Shown piece by piece: positions 43,256 to 50,521 of a stretch of 64,000 bases of DNA. The stretch is from positions 124,001-188,000 of the forward strand of contig OY762261.2 of assembly GCA_963665405.2 (NCBI GenBank), given 5' to 3'. Made by a program: the position numbers and the translations under genes. The stretch comes from G963665405 sp963665405. Its GTDB lineage: Bacteria > Chloroflexota > Dehalococcoidia > Lucifugimonadales > G963665405. The notes under the pieces were generated by a model. It searched no databases, had not been told where the DNA came from, and worked only from the letters and a program-made list of their open reading frames with translations. The first letter of the stretch is position 1. Every line of letters begins with the position of its first letter.

Positions 43256-44422
43256 CTATTCTAGCTGGATACGGTGGACAGTTCCAGGATCGGTGATCTC
43301 GCATTTCACCGTGGTTTCAGCGCCGACCTGGACCTTGTCGGGATAAAGCGCTGATTTTCCGATCGCGATTTGGATGGCGCCCGTCTCGTGATCAGGCACG
43401 ACCGTCCATACGACAGCTGATGAAGAGTAGACTATGTACGATGCAGAAGGTGCGAATCTGTTTGACCAGACCACCTTGATCTGCCTGCCGCCGATTGGCC
43501 ACCGTTCAGATGCAGCTGACCAGTCGACCCGGTCACCGAAGAACTTAAGAAACGACACGTAGCACTCAATTGGGGCCAGGATAACGTTTGGCTTCGTAGA
43601 GCGCTGTGACATTGTGGCCACAAGGTCTTCGAGGATCATGAAGTCAGGATCCTTCCGCGACAGTCGGTCAGGGCCAGCGGCAACTGCGTCGGTAAGTATG
43701 TACTGGAGGTAGTCTTGTTCGCCGCGAGCGATGTGGCGCCCGACATCTGTAAAGTATGGAGTCCACCAGTATGAGGGGCTGTTGAATTCTCCCAGCCCCG
43801 TCAACTCCCAAAGGCCAATCGACATATACTGTGAGTAAGCAGGGCTCCGCTCTTCTGCTACCTTGGCAACCTCGCGAATCACCGTCGCTTCCAGATATGA
43901 CTTCAGTATCTCCTGCCGGCCTTCGCTGACCCGGGCACCGTCCAGCCCACCGGTCCGCCCGTTTACTGCCGCAATAGAGTTGCGGCGATCTGAGCCTAAG
44001 ATTGACCCGACCGCCAAAGCGTCCAGGCGTTTGATCCGTTCCAGAACTGTCTGAAGATCAGTCACGAGACTCCCAAACTTCCCGGCGAATTCCGCAGCGC
44101 TCCAATTCGCATAGACGAAAGGCGTCAACACCGGTGGCAGTTCGGCTGAGTCGATACGGAGTGGCAGGATCGCTTTCCGCTCTGTCATGGCATAAGCCAT
44201 TTCGAATCGCTGGCCCCATGACGAGCGACTTGAATCCGTACAAAGGAAGAGCATCGCCTCGCTCTGCGAGACCGCTTCAAAGATGTCCTCCCAGAGCAGT
44301 GTGCCGACTGTTCGGCTATGGTCCCACAGCCAGCCGACGTGTCCCCCGCTCTCAAGGATCTCTTTGGCCCTTTCGGCATACGACAGGGCGTCTTTCGAGC
44401 TGTAGCTAATGAAGACTTTCAA
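43256..44422 (-). CDS. TIR-domain protein with a capsid-like C-terminal domain
   Basis: Residues 1-130 form a TIR domain: MKVFISYSSKDALSYAERAKEI, SEAMLFLCTDSSRSSWGQ and the catalytic-type Glu74 in GQRFEMAYAM, then ILPLRID. Bacterial TIR domains often cleave NAD+ in phage defence. The remaining 250 residues match no domain I can name with confidence. The order PNVILAPIECYVSFLKF, then GGRQIKVVWSNRFAPSASYI, then SAVVWTVV and DKVQVGAETTVKCEI resembles the P- and A-domain end of HK97-fold capsid or encapsulin shell proteins. The start is TTG at 44422 without a good ribosome site. An IS1595-type element sits 20 bp upstream and may have cut off the original promoter. Base composition is less GC-rich than its surroundings. 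Confidence 0.75.
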   Translation of the reverse strand: MKVFISYSSKDALSYAERAKEILESGGHVGWLWDHSRTVGTLLWEDIFEAVSQSEAMLFLCTDSSRSSWGQRFEMAYAMTERKAILPLRIDSAELPPVLTPFVYANWSAAEFAGKFGSLVTDLQTVLERIKRLDALAVGSILGSDRRNSIAAVNGRTGGLDGARVSEGRQEILKSYLEATVIREVAKVAEERSPAYSQYMSIGLWELTGLGEFNSPSYWWTPYFTDVGRHIARGEQDYLQYILTDAVAAGPDRLSRKDPDFMILEDLVATMSQRSTKPNVILAPIECYVSFLKFFGDRVDWSAASERWPIGGRQIKVVWSNRFAPSASYIVYSSSAVVWTVVPDHETGAIQIAIGKSALYPDKVQVGAETTVKCEITDPGTVHRIQLE

Positions 44423-44434
44423 TCTATTTGATCA

Positions 44435-44442
44435 TTAGGAAA
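44435..44442. repeat. Target-site duplication, left
   Basis: TTAGGAAA, repeated exactly at 46205-46212 on the other side of the IS1595-family element. Eight bp is the duplication length expected for this family. Confidence 0.85.
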
Positions 44443-44490
44443 GGCAACTATCCCCTAGCGTCATGTAGTGAGGCATGGTACCCTCTCTTG

Positions 44491-45189
44491 GTGGCGCTAG
44501 GAACACTGGCATTGATATTCGGCTGGCTAAGTACGGCAAGCGATTGGCCGTGGAACGTCGTTACTGGCTTCCTAGCCATGGGCACGTTTGCGATATTGGT
44601 CGTTGCGTCAGGCGTTCAACTGCGTGGTTTCCATCGACGCCGAAAAGCACAGGCCGCCCGCGCTGCGCTATTGGCCGACCCGCTCATTGTCGAACACTTC
44701 ATACCTCAGAGCACATACAAATTACGGGCTTTCGCCGGGGCGCCAGATGAAGAAGGGTTCCCCGAAGAATTGGTCATTGGCATCGGTAAGTACCGCATCC
44801 TACAGCGGGTTATGGCAAAGACTGAGTTGATTGTGGGGTCAGTGGTGCTTCACCTCGACGGTCCACCGGAGAATAGTCCGCAGGTTGGGGAACGAGACAA
44901 CCCGTACATTATTGAGCGGCTTCCCGAGGGTCAAGTTAGGGACTGGCACGGCGTCGTGCTGCCGGACATGACTGGTGTTTGGCCGCGTCAGTACGATGAA
45001 GGGGTTTATGTGATGATCGGGAACAGTATTGAGACAACTACAGAATGGGAGGGCCATATCCGCCTTGCGTTCTCAATCCATGGTGCAAAACGTGTTTCTT
45101 ATAGGCTGCGATTCCGGGTCTCGGCACACGAAGACATGATTCCCTTCTTGAGAGGATGGAGTGATGACGCAACAAAACAAGAGCGGTAA
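44491..45189 (+). CDS. Passenger gene of the IS1595 element: two-helix membrane protein
   Basis: Predicted inner-membrane protein of about 232 residues and no named family. Two hydrophobic helices lie at the N-terminus (ALGTLALIFGWLS and VVTGFLAMGTFAILVVASGV), followed by a basic stop-transfer GFHRRRKAQAARA and a ~165-residue soluble domain with VVLHLDG, HGVVLPDMTGVW and the beta-rich end AKRVSYRLRFRVSAHED. The frame is open back to a TTG at 44428, but that codon lies outside the element, so translation more likely begins at TTG 44488 or GTG 44491; neither has a good ribosome site. It overlaps the next small gene by 26 bp. Confidence 0.6.
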   Translation: MALGTLALIFGWLSTASDWPWNVVTGFLAMGTFAILVVASGVQLRGFHRRRKAQAARAALLADPLIVEHFIPQSTYKLRAFAGAPDEEGFPEELVIGIGKYRILQRVMAKTELIVGSVVLHLDGPPENSPQVGERDNPYIIERLPEGQVRDWHGVVLPDMTGVWPRQYDEGVYVMIGNSIETTTEWEGHIRLAFSIHGAKRVSYRLRFRVSAHEDMIPFLRGWSDDATKQER

Positions 45190-45325
45190 ACCTCTGACCA
45201 AGAAAGAATTTGACCGCGTCTTGACGAAGGTGGTGACTACGCCGTCCCCTCCGAAAGCACCGAAGGAATCCGGTTCAGAAGAGAAACGAACATCGGGGTC
45301 TGATCGTCGCGGTGATTCCACCTGA
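45164..45325 (+). CDS. Small charged protein inside the IS1595 element
   Basis: A 53-codon gene starting at ATG 45164, preceded by GGAG and overlapping the end of the membrane-protein gene in another frame. The product begins MTQQNKSGKPLTKKEFDRVL, is Lys/Ser/Pro-rich and highly charged, with no signal or helix-turn-helix. Its second half is antisense to the C-terminal codons of the transposase (45237 onward). The ribosome site and tight overlap suggest it is translated with the membrane protein. It could be an IS accessory protein or an unselected frame. Confidence 0.5.
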   Translation: MTQQNKSGKPLTKKEFDRVLTKVVTTPSPPKAPKESGSEEKRTSGSDRRGDST

Positions 45326-46136
45326 AGGCGTAGGAATCGAGATAGCTCTGTAGATGATTGTGCCCGACAACATGATTGACGCCGCCGATACCGCGCTTCA
45401 CGAGGCTCCAGAAGCCTTCGATGGTGTTCGTATGGGCCGTGCCGCTGACGTACACTCTGGCCGCGTGGTGGACCCGCTCATGGACGTATCCGGCGGTGCC
45501 AACGCCCCTGTAGCTGCCCAGCTCGTCGGTGAACACGGTGGACTTCGGCATGACCTTCGACGTGATGAAGGGCATGGTGGTAGTGGCCTTCACGTCAGGT
45601 GCGACTTCGGCAACGATCTTGCCTTTTCGTTGGACTGCCCCGATCACGATCGTCTTGCCGCCAGCGCCACGACCGCGCCTGCCCGAACGCCTGACGGCAT
45701 GGCGGTTCTTGTCCTTCCCGCCGATGTAGGTCTCGTCCACTTCGACTTGACCGTCCAGGGGGTCGATATCCTCGTCCATCAGCTTCCGAATCTGCGTGAA
45801 CATCCTCCAGGCTGTCTTGTACGTGACGCCCAGTTCCCGCTCAAGCTGTTTGGCCGAGATACCCGTGCGGGTAGAGGCCATGAGATAGACGGCGTAGAAC
45901 CAGTCCCGAAGCGGTGTGCTGGACTTGTGGAGGATCGTCCCGGCCGTTGGGGAAAGCTGGTACCCGCAGTAGTCGCACTCGTAGACCTTGCGGCTACGTA
46001 CCCGGTGAAACTTGCTCGACTTGCTGCAAGACGGGCAGTCGATGCGCTCCGGCCAGCGCTTGTGGCGAAGCCAGTCAAGGCACGTATCCTCGTCGGAGAA
46101 GTGGGTGTCGAACTGCCGCTTGGTGTACTTCTGCAT
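45237..46136 (-). CDS. IS1595-family transposase
   Basis: A 299-residue DDE transposase. An N-terminal zinc ribbon (CPSCSKSSKFHRV and CDYCGYQLS) is followed by a helix-turn-helix region (GISAKQLERELGVTYKTAWRM). The catalytic core shows VEVDETYIGGK (Asp), VFTDELGSY (Asp) and HTNTIEGFWSLVKRGI (Asn/Glu), as in IS1595. I chose the ATG at 46136, preceded by AAAGGA, rather than one 16 codons upstream. It appears intact, so the element may still be active. Confidence 0.92.
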   Translation of the reverse strand: MQKYTKRQFDTHFSDEDTCLDWLRHKRWPERIDCPSCSKSSKFHRVRSRKVYECDYCGYQLSPTAGTILHKSSTPLRDWFYAVYLMASTRTGISAKQLERELGVTYKTAWRMFTQIRKLMDEDIDPLDGQVEVDETYIGGKDKNRHAVRRSGRRGRGAGGKTIVIGAVQRKGKIVAEVAPDVKATTTMPFITSKVMPKSTVFTDELGSYRGVGTAGYVHERVHHAARVYVSGTAHTNTIEGFWSLVKRGIGGVNHVVGHNHLQSYLDSYAFRWNHRDDQTPMFVSLLNRIPSVLSEGTA

Positions 46137-46204
46137 CGGGTGATCCTTTCCTGTTCTACGGTCAGGATACCAGATAGAGTACATGATGTCAAGGGATAGT
46201 TACC

Positions 46205-46212
46205 TTAGGAAA
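46205..46212. repeat. Target-site duplication, right
   Basis: TTAGGAAA, the second copy of the duplication at 44435-44442. Confidence 0.85.
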
Positions 46213-46308
46213 TACCTACCTGGGATAAGAGTCCCGCCTGAGAGCGCCGCATTGATCTTGATGCTCCTCAATGATCTCGGTCCTCCCAGTCAGAGCCGGG
46301 ATCGGCGG

Positions 46309-47310
46309 CTAGACGCCGGGTGGCAGAGCCGCCCTGGAGTGAGGCAAGACCGCCCGATTGACCAGGTTCTCGGGCATCTTCCCCTCGAGGACCAGGGCGA
46401 CCTCTTGGGCCGCCCGCTGCTCCAGCTCCAGGACCGCCTCCTGGGAGAAGAACGCGACGTGAGGAGTCACGAGCAGGTTGTCGAGCTTGAGCAGCCGGTG
46501 ATCGACGGGCGGGGCGGTATCGACCAGCACGTCGACTCCAGCGCCCCCTATACCGCCCGACGTCAGGGCGTCGTGGAGGGCGTCCTCGTCGATCAGCGGA
46601 CCGCGCGCCGCGTTTATCAGGAACGCTGTGGGCTTCATCATTTCCAGCTCATCCGGACCTATCAGGTTCGTCGTCTCAGCGGTCAGCGGCGCGTGCAGTG
46701 TGACGAAGTCCGACCTTCTGAGAAGATCGGGCAGGTCCGTGGGCCTCGCGCCCAGCCCTTCGATGGTCTCCGGCGGCACGACCGGATCGTAGGCCAGCAC
46801 TTCAAGACCGAAGGCGCCCGCCTTGCCCGCTACTGCCCGGCCGATCCGGCCGAATCCCACGATCCCCAGCGTCTTGGCCCGCAGCCGCAGGATGGGCATC
46901 TCGAGCGGCACGCTGCCCCACCCGGTCGTCCTGACCGACGTGTCGAACAGCACGATCCGCCGGTTCCAGGCCAGGAGTAGAGCCATGACGTGGTCGGAGA
47001 CCTCTTCGACGCAGTAGTCGGGCACATAGGTGACAGCTATCCCGAGCTCGGTGGCGGTGTCGACCGCGATGTTGTCCACGCCGACGCCGTACCGCCCGAC
47101 GACGACGCACCTCGGTGCCGCTCTGAGCACACGGTCGGTGACCTGGGCGAAGCAGGTCAGAATGCCGTCGACATCCTGAGCGAACGACGCGAGGGTCTCT
47201 TCCTCGCCGTCCGGGGCAACGATGAGCTCGGCGCCCACCTCGGCCAGCACCGCCCTCTCAGGCTCGACGGAGGGCCAAACGTAGTCGGTAACGAGCACTC
47301 TTCTGGTCAT
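46309..47310 (-). CDS. D-isomer-specific 2-hydroxyacid dehydrogenase (phosphoglycerate dehydrogenase-like)
   Basis: NAD-dependent dehydrogenase of 333 residues. The substrate domain has VVVGRYGVGVDNI; the coenzyme domain has GIVGFGRIGRAVA, HAPLT and NAARGPLID with catalytic Arg236. The catalytic His284 is in VTPHVAFFS. The third residue of the relay, Glu in the usual xEP motif, is Ala266 (VDVLVDTAPP). It resembles the C-terminal-binding-protein/SerA group; the substrate is unknown. I chose the ATG at 47310 because of GGAG 7 bases upstream. It lies downstream of the corrinoid genes but is separated from them by repeats. Confidence 0.88.
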   Translation of the reverse strand: MTRRVLVTDYVWPSVEPERAVLAEVGAELIVAPDGEEETLASFAQDVDGILTCFAQVTDRVLRAAPRCVVVGRYGVGVDNIAVDTATELGIAVTYVPDYCVEEVSDHVMALLLAWNRRIVLFDTSVRTTGWGSVPLEMPILRLRAKTLGIVGFGRIGRAVAGKAGAFGLEVLAYDPVVPPETIEGLGARPTDLPDLLRRSDFVTLHAPLTAETTNLIGPDELEMMKPTAFLINAARGPLIDEDALHDALTSGGIGGAGVDVLVDTAPPVDHRLLKLDNLLVTPHVAFFSQEAVLELEQRAAQEVALVLEGKMPENLVNRAVLPHSRAALPPGV

Positions 47311-47705
47311 GGGGTTCTCCTTTCGGACGCCACCGGCGGGGTAAGGGGGAAGCGCCCTCCACCGAGGCCCCACCCCCCTCCCAAGAAGAGGGAATAGCTC
47401 TGAGGGACGCCCTCAGACTCCCGGCATAAGGGAGACCCCTCTGCACTCCCCCTCTCGTTCCGCCCAGCCCAAGAAGTCCTGTGGGGCCCAGGTTTTGAGG
47501 CCGTAAGGCCCAGATCAGTCGAAGGATAACGCCATCGGCCTGAACATGCACCTCTACGAAACGGTTCTGAGGGACGCCCCTTCGGCGGGCTCAGGGCAGG
47601 CTGTCAGACTCCCGGCATAAGGGAGACCCCTCTGCACTCCCCCTCTCGTTCCGCCCAACCCAAGAAGTCCTGTGGGACCCAGGCTTTGAGGCCGTAAGGC
47701 CCAGA
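47311..47705. other. Intergenic region built from tandem repeat units
   Basis: No gene. It contains the multi-hairpin repeat twice (47400-47451 and 47567-47642) inside a larger ~167-bp tandem duplication described separately. Confidence 0.6.
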
Positions 47706-47744
47706 TCAGTCGAAGGATAACGCCATAGGCTTGAACATGCACCC
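47400..47744. repeat. Tandem duplication of the activator gene 3' end plus multi-hairpin repeat
   Basis: Unit 1 (47400-47566) and unit 2 (47567-about 47744) share the CTGAGGG repeat, CCTCTCGTTCCGCCCA, AAGAAGTCCTGTGGG, GAGGCCGTAAGGCCCAGATC and the last ~12 codons of the activator gene. Unit 2 supplies the real C-terminus (MFKPMALSFD, stop); unit 1 keeps a diverged copy of those codons downstream. Unit 2 also has about 23 extra bases in its hairpin. Confidence 0.75.
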
Positions 47745-49328
47745 CTCAACGAAGATGTCGAAGAAGTCGGTCGTCGTCTCCAGCTCTACGTGCTCGATCT
47801 GGCGCGCCATCGACTCGCCGGCGTTCCTGAGGCGGCTCGACAGGAGCATTATGGTGGCGCCCTCGAGGGACGCGTTGCCGACCTTGACGATCTTGTCGGA
47901 GGGCAGGTTGGCTATGAACCCGATATCCACGGCGCTCCCGATGTCGACGTAGTTCGCGAACCCGCCGGCGAGGTAGAGCCTGGAGATGTCCCCCAGGGGG
48001 ACTCCGTAGCGGCGGAGAACGATCCACTGGCCGCAGTAGTTCGCCGCCTTGGCCTGTGCCAGCGCGCTGATGTCGGACCGCGACAGTGACATCCCCTTCT
48101 CCGGGACGAAGAAGAACTCATTGACGCCTTCGTCGAACGCCCCGAGCTCGTTCATGGTCTCGTTGCGCCTCAGCTCGGCGAGGAGATCGACGAGGCCCGA
48201 GCCGCAGATTCCCTCCGGCTCCGCCGATCCGATAGTGCGATAGCTGACCGAGCCGTTCGTGATCTCGATCGCCTCAACGGCGCCGTCGTAGCCCGGCATC
48301 CCATACTTGACCTCACCACCCTCGAAGGCCGGACCGGCGGGGCAGGACGCGGCCATCATGCGGTGCCGGTTGCCAACGACCACCTCGGTGTTGGTTCCGA
48401 CATCCACCAGCACGACGACCTCTTCCTGCTCGTCCATTCCTACTGCCAGCAGGTCGGCCGTCACATCGGCCCCGACGTGACAGCCGATCAGGGGCCCGCC
48501 GTATACATTGGCTCCGGGAAACACCCTGAGACCCAGATCCTTCGCGCTGACGTTGAGGACCGTCGAATCCCGGACACCCTGCTCCGTCTCGAGCTCCGTC
48601 ACCGACTTGTATGGCTTCTCGCCGATGGACTGGACGTCGAAGCCGAAGAGGATGTCGCGCATCGTCGAGTTGCCCACCATGACGACCTCGTAGATCGTAC
48701 GGCGGCGGATGCCCAGCCGCCTGCACAGGTCCCCGATCTCGAAATTGATGGCCGACAGCATCACCTGCTGAAGCTCGCCGCGGAAAGGGCCTCCGTCGTA
48801 TGAGATCCGGCGCATGATATCGCTGCCGCCGAATCGCTGGGGGTTCTCGAAGGAGGCGGTGTAGCGGACCTCGCCGCTCTCCAGGTCAACCAGGTTGAGA
48901 ACGACGGTGGTGGTGCCCACGTCGGCCGCGATGCCGAAGATGCTGCCCCTGTAGGAGTCGACTCTCCGATCCCGGAACCACACGTCGTCGCCCCTGCGAA
49001 CGGTGAGCGGGTCAAGGGCGACGGCGCGCCGAGTCGAGTGTGTCAGTATCCTGGGCTGACGGCGCAGGACCTTGAACTCAATGTCCGCCGCAGGGTCCAG
49101 GACCGTGGCCCGGCAGGCCAGCCGGTAGCTCCCCGACAGGAAGCTCTCAGACTCGGCAAGGGGCGACAGGGCGTCCATCCCCCGCCGGATGTCGACGATG
49201 CACTCGTGACACTGTCCAGTGCGGCCGCAGGAGGTCGGCACCCTGACCTTCAGGCTGTCGGCGTAGTCGAAGATCGATTTTCCGGCCGCCAACGGCAGTT
49301 CGCGGCCGTCGTAGTGGAGTGGCGACAT
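47706..49328 (-). CDS. Corrinoid-protein reductive activator (RACE; ASKHA domain with N-terminal 2Fe-2S)
   Basis: A 540-residue protein that re-reduces inactive Co(II) corrinoid proteins using ATP. The N-terminal plant-type ferredoxin domain has Cys34, Cys40, Cys43 (PTSCGRTGQCHEC) and Cys72. The C-terminal part is the ASKHA/DUF4445 ATPase: GIAADVGTTTVVLNLVDLESG, VVLVDVGTNTEVVVG, GICGSGLVDLLAEL and YLAGGFANYVDIGSA. I chose the ATG at 49328; 56 upstream codons are not conserved-looking. With the corrinoid protein just upstream, activation of that protein is the likely role. Its 3' end has been duplicated. Confidence 0.9.
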   Translation of the reverse strand: MSPLHYDGRELPLAAGKSIFDYADSLKVRVPTSCGRTGQCHECIVDIRRGMDALSPLAESESFLSGSYRLACRATVLDPAADIEFKVLRRQPRILTHSTRRAVALDPLTVRRGDDVWFRDRRVDSYRGSIFGIAADVGTTTVVLNLVDLESGEVRYTASFENPQRFGGSDIMRRISYDGGPFRGELQQVMLSAINFEIGDLCRRLGIRRRTIYEVVMVGNSTMRDILFGFDVQSIGEKPYKSVTELETEQGVRDSTVLNVSAKDLGLRVFPGANVYGGPLIGCHVGADVTADLLAVGMDEQEEVVVLVDVGTNTEVVVGNRHRMMAASCPAGPAFEGGEVKYGMPGYDGAVEAIEITNGSVSYRTIGSAEPEGICGSGLVDLLAELRRNETMNELGAFDEGVNEFFFVPEKGMSLSRSDISALAQAKAANYCGQWIVLRRYGVPLGDISRLYLAGGFANYVDIGSAVDIGFIANLPSDKIVKVGNASLEGATIMLLSSRLRNAGESMARQIEHVELETTTDFFDIFVEGCMFKPMALSFD

Positions 49329-49337
49329 CTTTCTCGA

Positions 49338-49361
49338 TGGGGGCGCACGCCCGTGCGCGCC
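49338..49361. repeat. GGGGGCGCACG palindromic repeat copy
   Basis: GGGGGCGCACGCCCGTGCGCGCC, a variant of the GTAGGGGCGCAC family, directly upstream of the activator start. Confidence 0.45.
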
Positions 49362-49384
49362 TAAGTTCAGGGACGCCGGCTGGG

Positions 49385-49636
49385 TCAGACCTCCCAGGCG
49401 CTGCGGTAGTCCAGATCGTCGCTGCCGGTACAGACGGCGAGCTCGTCGGGACCATCGGCAAAGCTCTGGTTGCGACAGCCGAATCTGGCGGTGCACCGGT
49501 CTTCGACGCTCTTGTACGGACAGCGCCGGGTGGAGACCTCGGTCACGGTGGCCGAGATGCCCCGATAGATCTCGGTCAGGCGCTCCATGCTGGCCTTGAA
49601 GCGCCGCTTGTCTAGCTGGCCGTCCGCTGTACTCAT
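49385..49636 (-). CDS. Small cysteine-rich protein of the corrinoid operon
   Basis: An 83-residue protein of unknown function. Four cysteines are spread over the C-terminal half (RRCPYKSVEDRCTARFGCRNQ and LAVCTG), with spacing that could hold a metal or iron-sulfur cluster. The N-terminal half is helical and charged (KRRFKASMERLTEIYRG). It starts 18 bp after the corrinoid-protein gene and ends 56 bp before the activator, all on one strand. The context suggests a role in corrinoid methyl transfer or reactivation; this is inference. Confidence 0.7.
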   Translation of the reverse strand: MSTADGQLDKRRFKASMERLTEIYRGISATVTEVSTRRCPYKSVEDRCTARFGCRNQSFADGPDELAVCTGSDDLDYRSAWEV

Positions 49637-49654
49637 CCGGTCACGTAGCGGCCC

Positions 49655-50410
49655 TTACGCGGAGACCGCTTCCACGGCCTCCGCCTCGCTGGTCAGCCGC
49701 TTGGCAAGGTCGACACAGTCGATGGCGTCCTTGCCGTAGCCGTCCGCACCCATGTCCTCGGCGAACTCCTGAGTCACCGGTGCGCCACCCACCATCATCT
49801 TGATGCTCTCCCTGAGACCGGCATCGTCGAAGGCCTGGATCGTCCTTCCCATGTTGGGCATCGTGGTGGTGAGAAGGGCGGACATCCCGACGACCTGCGC
49901 CCCGTGCTCGACCGCGGCTTCGATGAACTCATCGGGCTTGGTGTCGACTCCCAGGTCATGGACGACGAACCCAGAGCCCCGCAGCATCATGATGCAGAGG
50001 TTCTTGCCGATGTCGTGAAGGTCGCCTTTGACCGTCCCCATGACTATGATCCCGGCGGGCTCCACCCCGGATGCCGAGAGTATCGGCTCGATGTGCGCCA
50101 TGCCGGCCTTCATGGCGCGGGCCGCGACCAGAACCTCCGGCACGAAGATGATGTTGTCCCGGAACTTGATGCCGACGATGGCCATGCCGGAGATGAGCCC
50201 GTCGTCCAGCACTGTGTTGGCTTCGAAGCCCCGATCGAGTGCCTCTTTGGTCAGTCGACCGACCTCGTTCTGGTTGCCGGTGATCAGGGAGTAGGCGATC
50301 TCGTGCATGAGCGGGTCCGTCCCGTCGAACAGACTCCGAATGTGGTTGACCTCGAAGGGCTTGGTCACGTGGGCCATCTCGCTCTTCAAGCCCTCATGGT
50401 CTGTCACCAT
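49655..50410 (-). CDS. Corrinoid (methylcobalamin) protein
   Basis: A 251-residue B12-binding methyl carrier of the MtbC/MtmC/MetH-cobalamin type. The N-terminal helical cap (residues 20-100) has HEIAYSLITGNQNEV. The Rossmann B12 domain has the axial-His motif GDLHDIGKNL, then GSGFVVHDLGVD, GMSALLTTTMPNM and VGGAPVTQEFAEDMGADGY. I chose the ATG at 50410, preceded by GGAGAGG, over an upstream ATG that overlaps the promoter. It is the first gene of a unit with the small Cys protein and the activator. Confidence 0.92.
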   Translation of the reverse strand: MVTDHEGLKSEMAHVTKPFEVNHIRSLFDGTDPLMHEIAYSLITGNQNEVGRLTKEALDRGFEANTVLDDGLISGMAIVGIKFRDNIIFVPEVLVAARAMKAGMAHIEPILSASGVEPAGIIVMGTVKGDLHDIGKNLCIMMLRGSGFVVHDLGVDTKPDEFIEAAVEHGAQVVGMSALLTTTMPNMGRTIQAFDDAGLRESIKMMVGGAPVTQEFAEDMGADGYGKDAIDCVDLAKRLTSEAEAVEAVSA

Positions 50411-50450
50411 TGCCACCTCTCCGTAGTCTAACGATAGTCCCTTAAACCCC

Positions 50451-50479
50451 ATTATTTCGGCTTGCGCGGGCTGTGTCAA
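50451..50479 (-). promoter_or_regulatory. Promoter of the corrinoid protein-activator operon
   Basis: Minus strand TTGACA (50479-50474), 17 bp, AATAAT (50456-50451), about 40 bp upstream of the corrinoid-protein ATG. Confidence 0.65.
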
Positions 50480-50521
50480 ACAGGATGGGACCGGTTTTTG
50501 CTCTATTGTGCCAATGGTCGT

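Larger units (their letters stand above)
44443..46204. mobile_element. IS1595-family element with passenger genes
   Basis: A 1762-bp element bounded by imperfect inverted repeats: the left end 44443-44467 (GGCAACTATCCCCTAGCGTC) and the right end read inward from 46204 (GGTAACTATCCCTTGACATC) agree in 20 of the first 25 bases. Both are flanked by the 8-bp duplication TTAGGAAA. Inside are the transposase (45237-46136, minus) and two plus-strand genes, a membrane protein and a small protein. Passenger genes are known in this family. The element landed just upstream of the TIR gene. Confidence 0.85.

Noticed and set aside
44475..44750. A 91-codon frame from ATG 44475 as the true start of the IS passenger gene
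   Set aside because: It runs in another frame than the two clear membrane helices and is not protein-like.
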